Shown here: piece after piece, positions 1-11,179 of the stretch | Position numbering within the stretch: position 1 is the first letter of the stretch | Layout of the letters: each line of letters begins with the position of its first letter | From: Berberis thunbergii | Taxonomy: Eukaryota; Streptophyta; Magnoliopsida; Ranunculales; Berberidaceae | Direction: 5' to 3' | Assembly: GCA_003290165.1 (NCBI GenBank) | Contig: QNQO01000799.1 | Location: forward strand, 434,001 to 498,000 | DNA length: 64,000 nt | The notes under the pieces: generated by a model | Told to the model about the DNA's origin: nothing | The model's input: the letters and a program-made list of their open reading frames with translations, nothing else | The model's database searches: none | Translations under genes and position numbers: made by a program

Positions 1-121
1 GCTTATTCTCGACCAAATTCGTACCCACTAGCACAATGAAGGAACAATATTGATTTGTCTCTGTTTTCACTTTTTAGGAAACAAATAAACGAGCGAGGGA
101 GGGTGGTGAAGTTAATCTAAC
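1..121. other. Left edge, no feature recognised
   Basis: AT-rich sequence before the first MITE. No reading frame or repeat is supported here. Confidence 0.5.
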
Positions 122-124
122 TTA

Positions 125-452
125 GGGTGTGATTGGTTGCATGGAATTCTATGTCATGGAAATTTATGAGGGGATCGCTACATTTTATGCTAAATTGATA
201 TATCACTCCACATTTACCATTTGACCACCATTTGATTTTGTGATCAATGGTGGGAATGAAAGTCTCATGAACATGAGAATCCCACTCTTTGGCCATCCAA
301 AGCATGTGATTCTCATGTTCATGGGACTTTCATTCCCACCATTGATCACAAAACCAAATGATGGATGTGGAGTGATATATCAATTTAGCCTAAAATGTAG
401 TGGTCCCCTCATGGATTCTCATGGCATAGGATCCATGCAACCAAACACACCC
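125..452. mobile_element. Tourist-like MITE (PIF/Harbinger type)
   Basis: The ends are inverted repeats beginning GGGTGTG and reading GGGTGTGATTGGTTGCATG on the left, with the complementary form on the right (CATGCAACCAAACACACCC). Both sides carry the trinucleotide TTA (122-124 and 453-455), the target duplication typical of PIF/Harbinger elements. The interior is itself largely palindromic: two inverted copies of a segment containing ATTGATCACAAAACCAAATG flank the centre near 300. There is no transposase, so the element is non-autonomous. The overlapping short reading frames on both strands are products of the palindrome. A related composite copy lies at 48762-49227. Confidence 0.85.
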
Positions 453-455
453 TTA

Positions 456-1572
456 ATGGGTTCGCCCACCCCCTTCCCCGTCTCGTCAGGAATCATGAAT
501 CCTCGAATTTTTAAAAACTCCGCTTGTCAATCCGCCAATCCGTTTATATTGAACTAATATTGATTTACATCATGTTTATTCACTTGCTTCTTCTATTACG
601 TTTGATTTGAGTTGCATTCCTTAATTTATGGCGATAATTCTCCCGACATTAGGTCCCAGTTTTATTTTGATTTTCATTTTCTTATTAAAAAAAAAACATG
701 TATATCAAAGTTATATTTATGAATAATCGGTGAGTTTGTCGGAATTGATGTTTTCTTTTGCTTAAAAGGACCTAACTTTGATTAAATAATGTCAAATGTA
801 AATGGGGCCACTCCACCGCCCACTTAAGAATTCTAAAGGAACTTTCATAAAATTCAAAAGAGCATCTTAAAAGTCCTCAAACATCATTTTCATGGTATAA
901 AGATTTTGATAAGAAGATCAGGCATCTCATTGCCTTTCTTTTTCTACCTTTTGTTATCTGGTTATACTCATTAACTAGTAGCACACTCTAACTTTTGCTT
1001 AAAAAAAAAAAATTTAGTGGATCATCAATCAACTTATGCTCGTGCTCTCTACATAAATCTTTGTAAGATCTTATTTGTTTTGCTAAGGATAAACAATCTT
1101 TTCTAAAGTTACTCATGTAATTATTCCGTTGGTAATGGAATATCTCATGCAAGGAGTTTTGTCAAATCTTTGCTTATCTTTAGTCCCTCGTTTGCACTAA
1201 TATGTACTTTTGATGCACATGTTTTTGCACATATTTTTAATTTTATATCCTTTTCCTACTCCGTTTGAGTTATAATTTTAAGGAAAATTAAAAACCAACA
1301 TCAGAAATATTGTGTCAAAGTTTCAGCTCATTTCGACACACATGCCTCAAGATTCACGATAAGTGAGATAGAGGGAATTATTTATAAATATCACAAAGCA
1401 AGTGAGGGTCCATATTGTGTGCGATACAAACCAACCGGCTAGCGTTGTTTAAGACCACCCAAAAGGGTGATCCTTAAACACTCGTAAAGATTGTTTATCA
1501 AGATATTAAATTAGGGGGAAACCTAAGTACGTATCAAGGAACAATGTCAAAATGATCCCAAACTTTGACACG
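456..1572. other. Intergenic, no gene recognised
   Basis: AT-rich non-coding sequence. No domain-bearing frame, splice pattern or terminal repeat was recognised. It ends at the 8-bp target duplication of the hAT element. Confidence 0.5.
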
Positions 1573-1580
1573 TTTTTTAT

Positions 1581-1592
1581 TAGGGGTGGGCA
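1581..1592 (+). repeat. hAT left terminal inverted repeat
   Basis: TAGGGGTGGGCA, a perfect inverted match to the right end at 6902-6913. The 8-bp target duplication lies immediately outside. Confidence 0.93.
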
Positions 1593-1659
1593 CGGGACGG
1601 GATGGGACGAGATATACCCATCCCAACCTCGTCCCATCCCGGACGGGACAGGACGGGAT

Positions 1660-1940
1660 AATCGTGCTAATCTGGACATATCAACTAGAATACATTTTGA
1701 ACATATTATAAACTAGAAGTCTGAAGTTCTAAAATACATAGAACATATTAAAATCTACTCAATTCTGCTGGAACATATTCTGCTAGAAGTCTGCTAGAAC
1801 ATATTCTGCTGGAACATATTAAAATACATAGAACATAATCAACTGCAATACATAGTCTACTAGAAGTCTAAAATACATAATCAAATCAACTCAATTCTGC
1901 TGGAACATATTAAAACAACTCAATACAAGTTTACAACAAT
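1660..1940. repeat. hAT subterminal motif cluster
   Basis: Short direct motifs (CTGCTGGAACATATT, TAGAAGTCT, AAAATACATAGAACATA) recur many times in about 280 bp behind the left end. Clusters like this serve as transposase-binding sites in hAT elements. That role here is an inference. Confidence 0.5.
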
Positions 1941-2505
1941 TGTTCCAACAGTCTGAGCATAATCTATTGCTAGAAGTCTACTGGAACAGTCTGAGCATAA
2001 TGTTGGAATCCAATACATTTGACAATATATTTTGTAAACAACACCTGAAAAAAGGAAAAAAAAATTTGTTAAGTAAGTTAGCTAACAGTAGTTGCAAATG
2101 TTCTATTGAGAACACCCAAGTGCTAGGACTAATACAACCAAACTGTTACAAGAAAAGTAAGTTAGCTTTTAAGCAGTAATTAAATGCCCCATGTTCATAA
2201 AGCACATTTCTGGATATCTTCATTGCTTACACAACCATGAATGTAGACAACACTAACATGCAATTCTGTTCTGGTAATACAAGAACAGAAACACTGGAGT
2301 TTATGACCCATACTTCAAGAGTAAATTTCTACCAACAGAAGCACATTGAAGCAATAAATATATGTAAGAACGATTAAAAAAAATACCTTTTTCCCAATCT
2401 CGAATCACCTGTATACAATATCATACCTAATTCTTTGATTGTTCTCTATATCCAGTCAGTATTTCTTGTTCTTATTGTTCAAATTAGCAATTCTTATCAC
2501 AATCC

Positions 2506-2863
2506 CTACTGCTGGAAGATGATTGCAAAAGCAGTTGGGGAAAAAACTGTCCCAGAAGTCCAGCAACACTACCAACTGCTCATCCATTACATCCAGGTTA
2601 TAGAATATGGCCTTGTTCCTCTCCCAAATTACAGAAAATATGATAAAGGACTTTAAATCAAGGATCGTGAAGAGAGGTAAAGCTACATTCTTTCATTTTC
2701 CCCTCTCATCGTTGTTTCAGAATCCTCCTGACCATCCCAATTATCTCATTACAATCCTAGTTTTTTCTTTTCAATCTAAAATCTATAGTTAAGGCAAATT
2801 AATTGTAGCTAAATTTGATTTCCTTTTCTATTTGTTTGCAGGGTCAAGAACCTGAAAGTCTAA
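2506..2863 (+). pseudogene. Captured RADIALIS-like MYB/SANT gene 3' end (two exons, one intron)
   Basis: The plus-strand frame reads CWKMIAKAVGEKTVPEV, then QQHYQLLIHYIQVIEYG and LVPLPNYRKYD. This is the second half of the single SANT repeat of RADIALIS-like plant proteins (RAD family: W..IA..V.GKT.EEV..HYE.LV.D...IE.G.VP.PNY). One in-frame stop (TAA, 2654-2656) follows. The same frame then resumes as IKDREE, reaches a GT donor at 2677, and an AG acceptor at 2840-2841 restores VKNLKV-stop at 2861-2863, matching the usual RAD-like C-terminus. The intron is retained, so the fragment came from genomic DNA, not mRNA. The N-terminal half of the SANT repeat is missing. It lies inside the hAT element on the strand opposite to the transposase. 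Family assignment comes from recalled consensus; no search was run. Confidence 0.75.
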
Positions 2864-3131
2864 GGCAAAGTCTCTTTTAGTAGATTTCAAGTTTTGCTTT
2901 CTTAATGAACAAATTTCTTTCACATAAACTTGAGAACAAAGTTCACATCAAATACTGAAATAGAAGAATAAAAGCAAGAAAACATATTTGATTGCAGAAT
3001 CATAAAGAAGAAACTGAGGTTATATGGACATGTACCTCACTTCTTCCTTCCCTTTGGATCCGAAACTGAACTTATATGTTCTACATACACAAAAAGCACA
3101 CAAATTAATCAATCTAAAAGTTTCAAAGAAG

Positions 3132-5634
3132 TTAATAAATATTTAAAATTGGAGAAGCAAATTTAAAAATAAAATTACATGCTTCAACAGTTTCATAAAA
3201 TTCAAGTTCTTGATTGTCTGGTCGAAATTCCAGCTCTGAAGTTGCAATATCATCTCCCTTCAACCAGTTTTGCATGCAAATCAATGCCTCCACTGTTGTA
3301 GGAGTTAATGAACTCCTAAATGCATCTATCACTCTACTCCCTGTGCTAAAACAACTCTCTAATGCCACTATTGATACTTGGATAGCAAGAATATCTTTTG
3401 CAATTACTGCCAAAATAGGATACTTGGGACCCATGAGCTTCCACCGCAACAAAATATCAAATTTACCTTTAGTTGCCCTTTCCAAAGGAACAACCAAGTA
3501 TTGATCCACTTCATGTGTCAGCACTGCATCATTACTCTCTTCGACCACTCTCATCCAGTCATCGAAAATATCATCCCTCCCACTATCTTCATCAATAATC
3601 ATAGAAGAACCTTCATTTTGTGATTCAAAATTTTTCATGTGTATACCACCATCCACTCTTGGTCCATACTCATCATAAAGGGCTATCAAAATTCCTTTCA
3701 AGGATTTGATTTTTGACTGCACATCTTCCTCGTCAAACTTCTCCTTCCTAAGAATATGAGTTATATGTCTCAGCTTGAACCTTGGATCCAACACCAATGC
3801 AATCATCAGCAATGGGTTCAAGGTGCTAGAAGAGCCAAAATACTTGTTATATTTTGTTTTCATATTGGTTGCCATGTCAATCAACAGTTTTTCAACATCT
3901 GAACCAGTGGTCATCTCAGGTGCAACAAACAACCTTTCAATCTCATGTTCAACCTTCAATACATCATGAAAGGTTGTATGCGCAGCAGGGTGCAAGGATG
4001 CACTAAACCTCAAAGTCACATCATAAAAAACCTTCAAAAACTTTAAAAAGACGGATGCATTGTCCCAATCTACATGAATTGGTGGTCCAACCCTTCTCTT
4101 CTTACTACTAGTTTGAAGCATATTCCCTTCTTCATCATACTCTTCATCTGGTTCCTTGAAAAAATTCAAAAATGGGCTGCCATCATCCTCCTCCATTTTT
4201 TGAAAAACCTTTTGAAATTTCAAGGATGCCTCCAACATTAAAAATGTTGAATTCCACCTTGTGGGGACATCCAAGCATACAAGACCTTTGCTGGAAATTT
4301 TCTCAAACTCAACACAAAAATAGTCAAATCGATTCGAAGAAGACCTCACAAACCTCACAGCATTCCTAATGGCTAAAATGGACTTAGACAGTTTTTTCAA
4401 GCCACTAGCAACAATTAAATTTGTTATGTGAGCACAACATCTCACATGCAAATATTTTCCACCCAAAACAGCTTGTGAATTCTCCCACCTATTCATCTTA
4501 TCCCTAACCCAATCTATAGCAACCTTATTTGCTGAAGCGTTTTCTACAGTTTTGGTCAATACCTTCTCAATCCCCCAATCCAATATACAACCCTCTATAA
4601 GCTTCCCTATGGTGGTCCCTTGGTGATTAGGAATCACACAAAAGTTTAAAACCCTCTTGTGCATCTTCCAATCACAATCAATGAAATGAGCAGTTAACAC
4701 CATATAATTTATATTCTGGAGACTAGTCCAAGTGTCTGTAGTGAGGCTTACCCTATATGCACTCAATTCTTTTTTCAAGTTTGTTTTATTGTCATCGTAC
4801 ATCTGCAAAAAGTTTCTTACCACAGACCTCCTACTAGGCACTTGAAACATTGGGCAAGCAACACCACAAAAACCCCTAAAAACAATATTTTCAACATGGC
4901 TAAATAGAAGCTCATCTATTACAATCATTTTAACACAAGCATCCATGACAACACTCTGAGAAAACCCCTAGCAACCACGTTATTACTTTGGCCCTTATCA
5001 CCAGTAATAATTTTTTGTGTCTTGTTTTGGTTTGGTGGGTAATACTTGCAATACAAGTTTATGTGTCTACTCATTCCAGATGTCCCTGTTTTCCCACCAT
5101 CAGCAACATAATCTCCTAGTGAACTTTTAGCAGGGCAATAAATGCATTTAGCTCTTTTTTGTATCTCTTCTACTTCTATCATTTTCCATGTTTTCTCATA
5201 TTTCTTTTTATTTTATTCTTTGCATCATATTCTTTAATGTGTTCCCAAACCCAACTACGTTTTTGACCAGTAGTACTATAGCCACTTACCTCATCATGTA
5301 GATCTTCAATTGTTTCAACATTACCATCATTGAGGTTTGTCTCTCCCGCTTGGACATGTTCAATTGGTTCAATTGGGGTGCATGCGAATTCCAATAGTGA
5401 GGCTCTTGCTGAAGAAGAAACCCCACTCTTTGGTTGCTGACTCTGCTCAATAACAAAGATAAACAATGTTAGCAAATAGCAATTTTATGTTAAAGCAAAT
5501 GGATAATGACATAAACCTCATAGCACTCACAAATTACAAATCAAATATCTCGTACAAAAATTATCAATACATAATATAACTATCTAAGAACAGAAGGTAA
5601 GTGAAGAGTTAGAACTTACCAATGATCTCTTCAT
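3132..5634 (-). pseudogene. hAT transposase (BED zinc finger + RNase H-like + dimerisation domain), frameshifted
   Basis: A likely first exon encodes MKRSL (5634-5620). A GTAAG donor at 5619 and a CAG acceptor ending at 5443 join it in frame to SQQPKSGVSSSARAS. The next block (5182-4925) contains the BED finger: CIYC, then a GTSGMSRH..YC pattern. The large block (4946-3132, 604 codons) contains the RNase H-like core, with aspartates in SLTTDTWTS and LDVPTRWNST. It ends with the hAT C-terminal dimerisation region (DILLRWKL, YPILAVIAKDILAIQVS, SCFSTGSRVIDAFRSSLTP). The three blocks lie in different frames, so at least two frame breaks (near 5185-5215 and 4950-4975) separate parts that are continuous in active relatives. 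The catalytic core itself is uninterrupted. Undetected introns are a less likely explanation. Confidence 0.88.
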
Positions 5635-5811
5635 CTTTGGATTTGTGTTTAGGGTTCAAAATTCCAAATTGGGGGTTTCACCAGATTCCTAGTTGTTCTG
5701 CTACTTGATCAGTGTAAGGGCTCCTACAAAACAAAAGGGCATGCTAACAAGGTGAAAATTTCTTTAAACAAATTTGATCAAACAAATCACGCCTATCTCA
5801 TTGAAAGCTAA

Positions 5812-6024
5812 AAACCTAACAAAATTAGAACCCTGTCAAACAATTTTCTTTAAACAAAGACCTAAAGAAGATTTCATTGAAATCTAAAAACCTAACAAAA
5901 TTAGGACCCTGTCAAACAATTTTCTTTAAACAAAGACCTAAAGAAGATCTCATTGAAAGTTAAAAACCTAACAAAATTAAGACATTGACAAACAATTTTC
6001 TTTAAACAAAGACCTAAAGAAGTT
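5812..6024. repeat. Three tandem ~75-bp repeats upstream of the transposase
   Basis: Three consecutive copies of a unit containing AAACCTAACAAAATTA and TTTCTTTAAACAAAGACC begin near 5812, 5887 and 5962. They lie within the hAT element upstream of the transposase start (5634, minus strand), in a promoter or leader position. Confidence 0.8.
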
Positions 6025-6239
6025 GGATCTTACCTGTAAAAATAGACAGATTGTGTAACAGAGAGCTATAGAAGTTGGATGAAGCGGAAGCAGGAGGGGA
6101 GGAGGTGTGTCGGCGACGTCGTGTGTCGTGTGCGAGCGAGAACAGTCTGGAATCTGGATCGAGGGGATGAGGTGTGACGTCATCGTCGTGTGCTGGCGAG
6201 GACACTTTGGATCTGAGCGAGAACACTCTGGATCTGAGC

Positions 6240-6480
6240 AAGAACACTCTTGAATCTCTCTTCTTCTTCTTGAATCTCTCTTGATTCTCTTTTTCTTTTG
6301 TTTCTTTTGTGCTGCTCTTCAAGAACAGAGTGGTTTTTCTTCTTGAATCTCTCTTCAAGAACTTCTTCAATCTTGCTTATCGGTTTTTTGAATAACAAAG
6401 TGCTTCTTCAGTTCTTCTTCTTGAATCTCTCTTCAAAAACTTCTTCAATCTCGCTTTTATCTTGTTTATCGATTTCTTGA
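6240..6480. repeat. TTC/CTT-rich low-complexity repeats
   Basis: Imperfect repeats of TTCTTGAATCTCTCTTCAAG-like units. The apparent reading frames here are low-complexity and not coding. Confidence 0.6.
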
Positions 6481-6901
6481 ACGGTTGAACCTCTGTTTTT
6501 GTTATTTGTTCATCTGTTGGCTTAGCTACCTTTAGTAACCCTAAAACCTAACCAAAGGAATGACCAAATGAGAGATAAGAGAAAGGAGAAGTATTACAAA
6601 TTTACCAGCAAAAGATTAATCTAGAGATATGTGTGAGAAAAATTGAGTTGAGATGCTAAAAATGTTATATACATCAGTAAATTTGTATGGGCATCCACAA
6701 TCCTAAAATAAATAAATAAATAAATAAATAAAATATTAATAATTAATATTAAAAAATTAGTTCAGGATGGGACGGGATTGGCGGGATTGAAAATCTTCAT
6801 CCCATCCCATTCTAGATCGGGACGGGACAGGATCGGGATGAAATTATTCAATCCTATTAAGACCCGAAAAATTGGGACGAGATCGGGATCGCGGGATGGG
6901 A

Positions 6902-6913
6902 TGCCCACCCCTA
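6902..6913 (-). repeat. hAT right terminal inverted repeat
   Basis: TGCCCACCCCTA, the exact inverse of the left end, followed by the target duplication TTTTTTAT (6914-6921). Confidence 0.93.
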
Positions 6914-7020
6914 TTTTTTATATTAATGATCTTGATAAAGTTAACAATTTATCAAAGTTCTAGCAATTTTTTTTTGGGGGTGGGGGACCATAACCATTAG
7001 ATGTTTGCATTAGATCTCTC

Positions 7021-10000
7021 AAAGATACCTCAATATATTATTTTCATCCAGCCTCCTTGCTACGCCGAAAGAGAAATCTCATTCTTCGCTTTAAGGATGT
7101 AGATAATTCTTGGCATTCTGACGAGCTCAGTTGGGAAGATAATGAAGCACTTACAGTTCTCTTCATTATCCAGAACATCTTCTCTTCTTCCCATCCTGAA
7201 CTTGATCCGAATATCATCTCCCTTTTTAATCTGGTTATCTCGGATGAAGATAATGAAGCACTTATAGTTGTTCCATCTGACTTAGAAATCCAAACAATTA
7301 TTTTTTACATGGCTAGTCATAAGGCCCTGGGACCGGATGGTTTTCATGCATTCTTTTTCCAGTACTACTGGGATATTGTGAAATCAGATGTCCTCGAAGT
7401 GGTACAAAAATTCTTCAACACCCGTCAACTGAATCCCAAGCTCAATGAGACTTTTGTAACTCTTATTCCGAAAGTTAACAATTATGTCACTCCTGACAAA
7501 TATAGACCTATAGGGTTGTGCAATGTGATTTAAAAAGTCATCTAAAAAATCCTTGCTAACCGCCTAAAACCCTTTCTTGAACAGATTAGCTTTCCTAACC
7601 AAGGGGTTTTTCTACGTGGTCACTCTATAGTAGATAATGTCAGCCTTGCCCACGAGACTTTCTTCCACATGAAGCACCACCACAGGAAAAACAAAAGCAT
7701 AGATGGCGATAAAAATCGATAGGGCAAAAACCTATAATAGAGTGGAATGGACGTTTCTCTCTCAGATCTTATCGCAATTAGGTTTCTCGAAGGACTGGAT
7801 ATAATTGATCAATCAATGTATCTCCACGCCCACCCTTCAAGTTTTACTCAATGGATCTCCTCTCTCTCCTATCAAGGCCTCGAGAGGTCTAAGACAAGGA
7901 GATCCATTATCGCCATACCTTTTCATTCTTGTCTCGGAAGCCCTTTCCCAGCTTCTGGCCAGGGTCGAATATAAGGATCTCATCAAAGGTATTAAAATCA
8001 AAGTCACTCCCCCTCTATCAGTCATCTTCTTTATGCAGACAATTGCATGATTGTTTGTCGAGCTTCCTTAGTTGAGGCCCATGCAGTTAAAGATATTCTC
8101 CACAAATATTGTCTGGCCTCTAGACAAGGGGTTAATTTTGAGAAATCATCTGTGCTCTATGGCTCCAATGTTCATCCTAGACACTCTAAGATGATTAACA
8201 GGATATTGGGTTCAAGATTTTACAATCCGAAGGACAAATATTTTGGAACCCCTTTACTTCTCTCAAAAAAAAAATCAGTGATTTTCAGTTCCTGCTTGAC
8301 AAAGTTAACACAAAACTTTCAAGTTGAAAATCTAAAGTCTTCTCCTAAGCAGGTAGAACTACTATGATCAAGGTCGTCTTGAATTCGATTCCCATTTACA
8401 CTATGTAAACTTTTCTCTTACCATACACCATCACCACTAAGTTTGACAACCTAGCTAGGAATTTTTTGTGGAACCGTAAGGTGGATAGTCATGCCAAGCA
8501 TATGTGTACCTGAAAAACGTATTTCGAAGCCCAAAGTCCATGGAGGTCTTAATATTCCTCCCAATGGGAATAAGAATTATGCCTTGATGGAAAAAAACAA
8601 GTGGCTTTCACTTTTCGACCCTAACAATCCTCATGTGCTCCAACTCAAAGCTCTTTATTTCAATAATAAGAGTTTGTTCCAACTTTCCAAAACCCCTTCT
8701 TTGGCCTCCTTCAGCTGGAGGGGCAATCTTTTTTCTTTGGCAAAATTGAAACGACATGTCCTGTGGCAAATTAGATTTGGTACCACCGCAAATCTTTTGT
8801 ACGATTGCTGGGTCAAACTAGGGTTCATTCTTGCTAAATGTTTTCCTGATACGGGAATTCTTAATTGGCCCAATTATATTTGTGACCTCTGGATTTCTCA
8901 CCCAGGCCAACAACCCCTCTGGAATGTCAAACTTCTTAATGTTATTTTTCCAGAGCTAGTGGCCTAAGATATCCAAAATATTTTGATACGCTCATTGGAA
9001 TGCTCATATCAATTAACCTGGACTTTTGATAAAAAGGGCACATTTTCAGTCAAAAGTGCGACGAAAGCCATATTTTCTTACCTTTCAGAAGGCTCTACCT
9101 CTCTCTCTCATTTTTCTCTCCTTGATAAAAATATTTTCCAAGAAATATGGAGAATTAAGGCTCCCCTATCAGCCATGTTCATTCTCTGGAAAATAGTTCA
9201 AGACATTCTCCCCACTATGAACAATCTAGTCAAACTTCACACCCCCATAGAGGACTCCTACATATTTTGCAATAACCACACTGAAGATGTTGTTCATGTT
9301 TTCTTCAGATGCCCAGTTATCAATCTTCTATGGAGAGTGTCCCCTATCCCCATAGATTGGCTCAATGAAAACTTTGGAAATCCCACAATCATTACTCTCC
9401 TCACTTTTATGTGGGATATATCCAAGGCCCACCCCGCTTCTAGAGATGTCATGCTATCTCAATTTGCGATGATTCTCAAAACCATTTGGCAAATCAGAAA
9501 TAACTGCATTTTCAGGAAATCCAAATTTGAAGCCCACCTTTTTTTCCCTGTTTTTAACCTCATCTGGAATGTGTGGCACAAACAATGGTTTTGTACTCCT
9601 AGTTGTTTGATGAACCACTCCTCTACCCAAATTACACAATCTCTCTCTGTCCACTCAATTATGGAACAAGCCATTAGTGATTTTCAACACGACCCCCCAG
9701 ATAATAGGACCCCACCCATCCTTCCTCCTCTGAACCCTGTCACAGGCTCTTTTACAAGCCACAATCAACTAATCCAAGCCCAACTCTTCTCAGTCAGAAA
9801 TCACAGCCTTAACACTAGATCACTCCTTGCCGATCCCCCTCCTGACATCCTCGACCCAGATACCATCTTAGTCACCTACGATGCCATTTTTTTGTTTGTT
9901 CACAACAAAGAGCATTAAGGTTTTTTGCAACTACTTTACAAAGACAGGTGCTTGCTCGGGTGGCAGATCCAATTGCTGGGAAAGTTCTTGACGGTACAGT

Positions 10001-10300
10001 GGCAGAATGTCACGCGGCGAAGGCAGCTTTGATGCTAATTCAAGCTCGACAATGGCGAACAAGTTTTCTTCTAGGAAACTCGGGGAACCTCCACTCTATT
10101 CTACAAGAATCTCATATGGACTCAAGAACAAGGATGAACCGGACATGGGGGCCTATAATTAGTAATATTAAGAGATTGTTGGCTTTCAACAAATTGTGGT
10201 TTTGTAATTATATTTATCGAGAACTCAACTATGAGGCTCACAATCTAGCAGTTACTGCTAGATACCAACATTGTACTCAGCAATATATATATATATATGC
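7021..10300 (+). pseudogene. LINE ORF2 remnant: reverse transcriptase, zf-RVT and RNase H-like parts
   Basis: In order along the strand: HPASLLRRKRNLILRFKD linker; RT entry (HKALGPDGFHAFFFQYYWDIV, ETFVTLIPKV, DKYRPIGLCNVI at about 7300-7530); ILANRLKPFLEQ and SFPNQGVFLRG at about 7550-7620; GLRQGDPLSPYLFILVSEAL at about 7880-7950. The catalytic box at 8032-8043 reads YADN instead of YADD, so one catalytic aspartate is lost. Later come VHGGLNIPP, the zf-RVT region (FDKKGTFSVKSATKAI, IWRIKAPLSAMFILWKI, CNNHTEDVVHVFFRCP at about 9010-9330) and an RNase H-like tail (ILVTYDAIF, DGTVAECHAAKAALMLIQ). At least four frame changes and stops make it non-functional. Confidence 0.88.
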
Positions 10301-10330
10301 TCTATGCTTTCATAAAAAAATTTACATAAA
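7021..10330 (+). mobile_element. 5'-truncated LINE (L1-type) retrotransposon, dead
   Basis: Plus-strand coding remnants follow LINE ORF2 order from the reverse transcriptase onward. ORF1 and the endonuclease are absent, the usual result of incomplete reverse transcription. Several stops and frame shifts break the frame. The element ends near an AT-repeat (about 10281-10298) and an A-rich stretch. No convincing target duplication was found. Confidence 0.88.
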
Positions 10331-10340
10331 TATATCATGA

Positions 10341-10994
10341 CCCGTACATGAATTTCAGAGATGTTTGACCCTTGACATGTGTCTTGCATGTGCCCTCTAA
10401 GTGAAGGGTATTTTTGGGTTTACAAAAAACTTAAACAGTCAACTAGTCAAAGACAATCAACTACATTGAGTTCACAATTTTGGTGTTAAATTGAATTAGT
10501 TTTCAAAATCAATACTAAACTCAATTAGGTAGAAACTGGTAAACCAAAAAAAAACCTTAAAAATCAATTTGAAATTGAGTCATTTACTATATTTGACAAA
10601 AAGTTGGATTGACCCACTTGACCTAACAATACAATCAACCAAAACGTAAAGAATTAAGTAAATTAATAACTAAATTAGTAAACTATTGAATTCTTTCATA
10701 TACTCAAAGTTTATATATAATAGTTTTGTCATTGCATAGTATTTAAAACATCTCTTTTTTAAATTGGCCTCCTAAATTTATTAGGCCAAACATCTTACAG
10801 TAGTCTCCTCATAGGCCTTCTAAATGAAAATTTATAAGTTTTTGTTCCATGAAATATATAGATAAGGAGGGTTATAAAAGAGTTTTCCAAATGGACGTGT
10901 GATACTTTTATTATAAAACAAATGAAAAATGAAACACTTAAAGGAGCACAAATGAAGAGTGTGCCTAATAATAAATCATAATAATATCTTATAG
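10341..10994. other. Intergenic, nothing recognised
   Basis: AT-rich sequence without coding or repeat signals beyond short A/T runs. Confidence 0.5.
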
Positions 10995-11108
10995 TCTTGA
11001 TGTTTCCATATGATCTTTTTTTTATCCCTTGAGCCCAGATGCCGCTAGCTGTCTTGATGTTTCCATATGATCTTTTTTTTTGTCCCTTGACCTCAAATGC
11101 CGCTGATT
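10995..11108. repeat. 57-bp tandem duplication
   Basis: TCTTGATGTTTCCATATGAT and the following bases, to about GCCGCTAGCTG, are repeated with a 57-bp period (starts at 10995 and 11052). The repeat is continuous with the SINE-like head at 11100-11178. Confidence 0.8.
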
Positions 11109-11178
11109 GGGATCGATCCCATAACCTGATGATATCATCTGCCACTGCTCAACCACTGAGTCATTACACCTTTAGCCC
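11100..11178 (-). mobile_element. tRNA-derived SINE head (Pol III A and B boxes)
   Basis: Read on the minus strand, TGACTCAGTGGTTGAGCAG resembles the tRNA A-box region. About 30 bases later GGGATCGATCCC resembles the B box. This spacing is the signature of tRNA-derived plant SINEs. The 57-bp duplication would form its body. No target duplication was established, so the family and ends are uncertain. Confidence 0.5.
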
Positions 11179-11179
11179 A

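Larger units (their letters stand above)
1581..6913 (-). mobile_element. hAT transposon, structurally complete, with captured host gene fragment
   Basis: The element starts and ends with perfect 12-bp inverted repeats (TAGGGGTGGGCA at 1581-1592; its complement at 6902-6913). It is flanked by identical 8-bp target duplications TTTTTTAT at 1573-1580 and 6914-6921, the hAT hallmark. The subterminal ends are rich in GGGACGGGAT-like motifs on both sides. Behind the left end (about 1660-1930) short motifs such as CTGCTGGAACATATT and TAGAAGTCT recur, a pattern typical of hAT transposase-binding regions. The minus strand carries the transposase (3132-5634). The plus strand carries a RADIALIS-like gene end (2506-2863). 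Total length is 5333 bp. Clean ends suggest it moved as a unit, but the transposase is now frameshifted. Confidence 0.93.

Noticed and set aside
3214..4369. Plus-strand frames over the hAT transposase
   Set aside because: They are antisense shadows of the transposase coding region and have no family features.
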